Assembly: GCA_031276235.1 (NCBI GenBank)
Contig: JAISNL010000169.1
Coordinates: 1-34,348, forward strand
Length of the DNA: 34,348 bases
Origin: Prevotellaceae bacterium
GTDB taxonomy: Bacteria > Bacteroidota > Bacteroidia > Bacteroidales > UBA932
Direction: 5' to 3'
The notes beneath the pieces were generated by a model. That model was not told the origin of the DNA. It saw only the letters and a program-made list of their open reading frames with translations, and ran no database searches. Each line of letters opens with the position of its first letter. Within the stretch, counting starts at the first letter, position 1. Position numbers and translations under genes: made by a program. Positions 32,043 to 34,348 of this stretch are shown one piece after another.

Positions 32043-32525
32043 CTATTTTTTGCGTGCTTGAGATATGATTTTCTTGATAGCTTGCGCCGATAATTCGCCT
32101 GCAAGGAAAATAACCGACAGTTCTTTGGATTCCCTTGTTACAATAAGCAATCCTTCGCTTGTAGCATATACTTTTGTAACATCGCCTTTTTCTCTGGTTT
32201 CGATAACAGTTTCTGATTTTGAATCTTTTTTGAGAACATCGTCAAGTTCATCTGTTATCAATTCTATCATCTTTTCATCTGCCTCCGATTCAGACTCTAA
32301 TGTAAGTAATTTTAAACCTTTGAGTTTTAAGTCATCTTTTATAATTTTATTGATATCAACATCATCAATAAAACTTAATCCGAATTGAATTAAATCGGCG
32401 CTTAACGCAACATAAGTAAAACGTTTGTCGTTAGAATATTTGCTCACTAATTTTTCAATTCCCTGAGCCTGCGCCGTAATTGCCATTATCAGCAATGTTA
32501 CGATAAAAATTGTTGTTTTTTTCAT
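32043..32525 (-). CDS. DUF4252 domain-containing exported protein
   Basis: 160 residues with a signal peptide (TIFIVTLLIMAITAQA, cut near residue 20) and a mature part typical of DUF4252: GIEKLVSKYSNDKRFTYVALS near the N-terminus, a variable Glu/Asp/Lys-rich middle, then EGLLIVTRESKELSVIFLAGEL near the end. The family is Bacteroidota-restricted as far as I know, of unknown function, and commonly encoded next to ECF sigma factors, as here. Third gene of the operon, 23 nt after the anti-sigma-like gene. Confidence 0.85.
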   Translation of the reverse strand: MKKTTIFIVTLLIMAITAQAQGIEKLVSKYSNDKRFTYVALSADLIQFGLSFIDDVDINKIIKDDLKLKGLKLLTLESESEADEKMIELITDELDDVLKKDSKSETVIETREKGDVTKVYATSEGLLIVTRESKELSVIFLAGELSAQAIKKIISQARKK

Positions 32526-32548
32526 ATTTTTTTGAATTTATGAGTTTG

Positions 32549-33067
32549 TTATAATTTAATATTTATTTTGTTTAATGTATTTTGGACTTTATTTTTTATG
32601 TTTTCTATTTTATGCAGCGTTTTCATTGTTTCGTTTATATGATCTATGGTTTGCAATGATTTCAGGCTTGATTTCAGAGATGCTGAAATTTTATTCATTT
32701 CTGTTTGCGCTATTTGCAGGGCAAGTTCTTTGTCGTTTATGCGTTTTCCTTTAATTATAACATAAGAGTCGCCGCCTGTTCTGAAAATTCCAATCATCAG
32801 CAGGATACTTGCTGCAATTGCCGCTGACGTTATTAATGTTTTGAACGGTTTTTTGCGTACAGTCAGTATTTTCATTTTTGGCAGATTTTCGGGATATATT
32901 TCCGATTTTTCTGTTTCAAACGTTTCAAAAATCTGTTGATATACTTTGTGTTTGGCAGCAACGTGTTGTGATGCAAAATATTTTTTCAGTTCCTGTTCCT
33001 GCGCTATTGTTGTTTCGCCTGCAAAATATAAATTCAGAAGCCGGTCTATTTTTTCAATATTATTCAT
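32549..33067 (-). CDS. Anti-sigma-factor-like single-pass membrane protein
   Basis: 172 residues. The N-terminal cytoplasmic region (IEKIDRLLNLYFAGETTIAQEQELKKYF) resembles the opening of Bacteroidota anti-sigma proteins. One transmembrane helix follows near residues 77-95 (LITSAAIAASILLMIGIF), then a helical extracytoplasmic C-terminus rich in Lys, Asn and Ile. Gene order sigma, this gene, DUF4252, with gaps of 11 and 23 nt, suggests it binds and restrains the sigma factor. No sequence family is certain, so the role is inferred from layout and topology. Confidence 0.7.
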   Translation of the reverse strand: MNNIEKIDRLLNLYFAGETTIAQEQELKKYFASQHVAAKHKVYQQIFETFETEKSEIYPENLPKMKILTVRKKPFKTLITSAAIAASILLMIGIFRTGGDSYVIIKGKRINDKELALQIAQTEMNKISASLKSSLKSLQTIDHINETMKTLHKIENIKNKVQNTLNKINIKL

Positions 33068-33078
33068 TTTCTTAATGA

Positions 33079-33564
33079 TTATTCTGTTAATAATTGTGTT
33101 CTTATTTTTTGTCGCGCTCGCGAAAGATTTACTCTAACGGCATTTTCGGTTAATGATGTAATTTCTGCTATTTCGTCAAGTTCCAATCCTTCTACATCTC
33201 TCATTCTTATTATTGTTCGCTGCAATTCGGGCAACTGATTTATCAAAACGGTTGCTCGCGTTGCCATATCTTTTTTTTCGAGTTGCGAATGTGGATCCGA
33301 TTCTCTGTATTCCAAATCATTCTGCAATTCGTTTTCAACATGTTTCCGCCTCAATCTGTCGAGACACAAATTACGCATTGCGCGCAGTACAAATCCTGTA
33401 ATATTTTCAATTTTATCCAGTTTGCCACGTTTTTCCCACAGTTTCAAATTCAAATCCTGAACGGCATCCTGCGCAGCGTGTTCATCGTACAGAATGGATT
33501 TTGCAAGCCGATAAGTTTTGTCTGCAAGTTTCAGTATTTTATCATTGAACTGTTTTGTATTCAT
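33079..33564 (-). CDS. ECF-type RNA polymerase sigma factor
   Basis: Sigma-70 family, extracytoplasmic-function type, directing polymerase to a small regulon. Region 2 is ILYDEHAAQDAVQDLNLKLWEKRGKL...GFVLRAMRNLCLDRLRRK; region 4 is LPELQRTIIRMRDVEGLELDEIAEITSLTENAVRVNLSRARQKIR. The ORF track begins at an ATG at 33627, but the ATG at 33564 (MNTKQFNDKILKLADKTY) gives the expected opening and about 161 residues; the longer form cannot be excluded. First gene of a sigma, anti-sigma-like, DUF4252 operon. Likely autoregulated, as is usual for ECF operons; no duplicated promoter motif was recognised. Confidence 0.92.
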   Translation of the reverse strand: MNTKQFNDKILKLADKTYRLAKSILYDEHAAQDAVQDLNLKLWEKRGKLDKIENITGFVLRAMRNLCLDRLRRKHVENELQNDLEYRESDPHSQLEKKDMATRATVLINQLPELQRTIIRMRDVEGLELDEIAEITSLTENAVRVNLSRARQKIRTQLLTE

Positions 33565-33717
33565 TTTTTTATTTGTGCCTTTATATAGATAACGCAATTT
33601 AGCGGATTTTATTACATCTGAAATCATTTTTTTTTGAAAGATTGTTATATTCGCCTTTAATTAATTGCGATATGATATAAAAATTTGTTTTGTTGACGTT
33701 TATTTAGTCGCTAATTA

Positions 33718-33725
33718 CAAATATA
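33718..33725 (-). promoter_or_regulatory. Possible -7 box (TATATTTG) for the sigma operon
   Basis: TAnnTTTG on the minus strand about 150 nt before the preferred sigma start. No spaced TTG element; weak. Confidence 0.3.
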
Positions 33726-33814
33726 AGACTGCAATAATAATATATTTTTGTTGTATATAAAATAACTAATAGAAAAAATTTTTACAAATTCCAATAATTA
33801 ACCAAATTTAACTC

Positions 33815-33845
33815 TTTTGAGTTTATTTATTAAAAAATAATTTTG
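33815..33845 (+). promoter_or_regulatory. Strong promoter for the terminal lipoprotein gene
   Basis: TTTTG (33815-33819), 18 nt, TAATTTTG (33838-33845): both Bacteroidota elements with ideal spacing. Transcription should begin near 33850, leaving a leader of about 200 nt before the ATG at 34050. Confidence 0.65.
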
Positions 33846-33849
33846 TAAT

Positions 33850-34049
33850 TTTACGCCAAATAATTAAATGAGCAAGCCATGCAAACTGATATAAAACTTG
33901 CCCGAAACGGCATAAAACAAAGGCTCTCGCAATAAAAACGAGAGCCGCAAAAAGTTTTCTTATTCGCTTCACAACAAAAAATAAGAGCAAATAATGTTAA
34001 AAATAAATTCTTTTACTCTAAATATTAATCAAATTAAACAAAAATAACA
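33850..34049 (+). promoter_or_regulatory. Structured leader with short ORF
   Basis: A short ORF (33879-33935, MQTDIKLARNGIKQRLSQ) runs into a hairpin GGCTCTCG (33922-33929)/CGAGAGCC (33939-33946), with its stop codon in the loop; an overlapping 8-codon ORF starts at 33868. A second weaker stem, TCTTATT/AATAAGA, follows within about 33958-33986. Neither stem is followed by a T tract. Possibly a translation-sensing or stabilising leader. Confidence 0.4.
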
Positions 34050-34348
34050 ATGAAAAAAATAATATTAAAAACCACAGCAATTTTGCTGATTTTAGCAGGA
34101 GTGGTTGCCTGCGAGAAGGAAAATACGAACAATGTAGATTTCCGTGAGATAACAATAGGTAGCGCAAATCCTGTAATTAATTATGCTGCTAACGGTATAG
34201 AGTTTGAATTCTGCCTGTTGAACGAACAGGGCGAACCATCAACAATATTCAACGAGGGTGAAAACTTTAGTTTTTACTTTAAGATTGCAAACAGAAATAA
34301 TGATGGATTACAAATATCTAAAGGTTTTTTGAACAATTTAGTATTTAA
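34050..34348 (+). CDS. Lipoprotein, N-terminal part (runs off the window)
   Basis: Not in the ORF track because the stop lies beyond the window. The ATG at 34050 opens MKKIILKTTAILLILAGVVAC, a lipoprotein signal with lipobox VVAC (Cys21), then EKENTNNVDFREITIGS. The mature part is polar and beta-strand-like (GIEFEFCLLNEQGEPSTIFNEGENFSFYFKIANRNND), resembling immunoglobulin-like or cell-surface lipoproteins of Bacteroidota. About 99 codons are visible and the frame is open to the last base. Strong promoter and long leader upstream. Family not recognised. Confidence 0.8.
   Translation, partial: MKKIILKTTAILLILAGVVACEKENTNNVDFREITIGSANPVINYAANGIEFEFCLLNEQGEPSTIFNEGENFSFYFKIANRNNDGLQISKGFLNNLVF

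Overview
The window looks like chromosomal DNA of an AT-rich member of the Bacteroidota, probably Bacteroidales-like. The evidence is a type IX secretion/gliding pair (PorP/SprF-like protein and GldJ-type lipoprotein), a DUF4252 protein beside an ECF sigma factor and a membrane anti-sigma-like protein, almost no Shine-Dalgarno sequences, and a recurrent TAnnTTTG promoter element (the Bacteroidota -7 box) in front of most genes. In several places that box falls at or inside the 5' end of the longest ORF and so decides which start codon is real.

Layout. 1-0.8 kb: a wrecked IS982-family transposase. 0.9-3.2 kb: an AGCS amino-acid:cation symporter divergent from a small membrane protein, then a repeat-rich spacer. 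3.2-6.3 kb: a DEAD-box RNA helicase with a DbpA-like C-terminus and a long leader, divergent from RmlD (dTDP-rhamnose synthesis). 6.3-8.0 kb: an accessory-looking module, a GIY-YIG (T5orf172/MUG113-like) domain fused to an EcoRI-family adenine methyltransferase, bordered by a heptamer-built inverted repeat and a near-identical 20-nt direct repeat. 8.0-11.0 kb: kamC-kamD (lysine 5,6-aminomutase reactivase ATPase and alpha subunit) without the beta subunit kamE. 11.0-11.6 kb: a hairpin and a five-copy 42-bp tandem repeat. 11.6-12.7 kb: a single ORF joining a UbiX flavin prenyltransferase to a CYTH/triphosphate-tunnel domain. 13.0-16.2 kb: an ABC-2 exporter pair and a YihY/BrkB membrane protein. 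16.3-16.6 kb: two tRNA-Leu genes (CAG and GAG anticodons). 16.8-19.6 kb: a GlcD/GlcF-type flavin and iron-sulfur 2-hydroxyacid oxidase operon. 19.9-22.8 kb: glyS convergent with murF. 22.8-25.5 kb: GldJ-type lipoprotein and PorP/SprF. 25.7-30.8 kb: purB followed after 6 nt by a very large multi-membrane sensor histidine kinase. 31.1 kb: gcvH. 32.0-33.6 kb: sigma factor, anti-sigma-like and DUF4252 operon. 33.8 kb to end: a strong promoter, a structured ~200-nt leader with a short ORF, and a lipoprotein gene cut by the window edge.

Most genes are housekeeping or ordinary catabolism. The parts that most deserve a second look are the nuclease-domain/methyltransferase fusion with its bordering repeats, the UbiX-CYTH fusion (real or produced by a frameshift), the kamCD pair separated from kamE, the 42-bp tandem repeat, heptamer repeats that supply the stop codons of two unrelated genes, and the leader ORF/hairpin before the last gene. 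Nothing here is a CRISPR array, prophage or complete mobile element. All functional calls come from reading the sequence; no database search was run.
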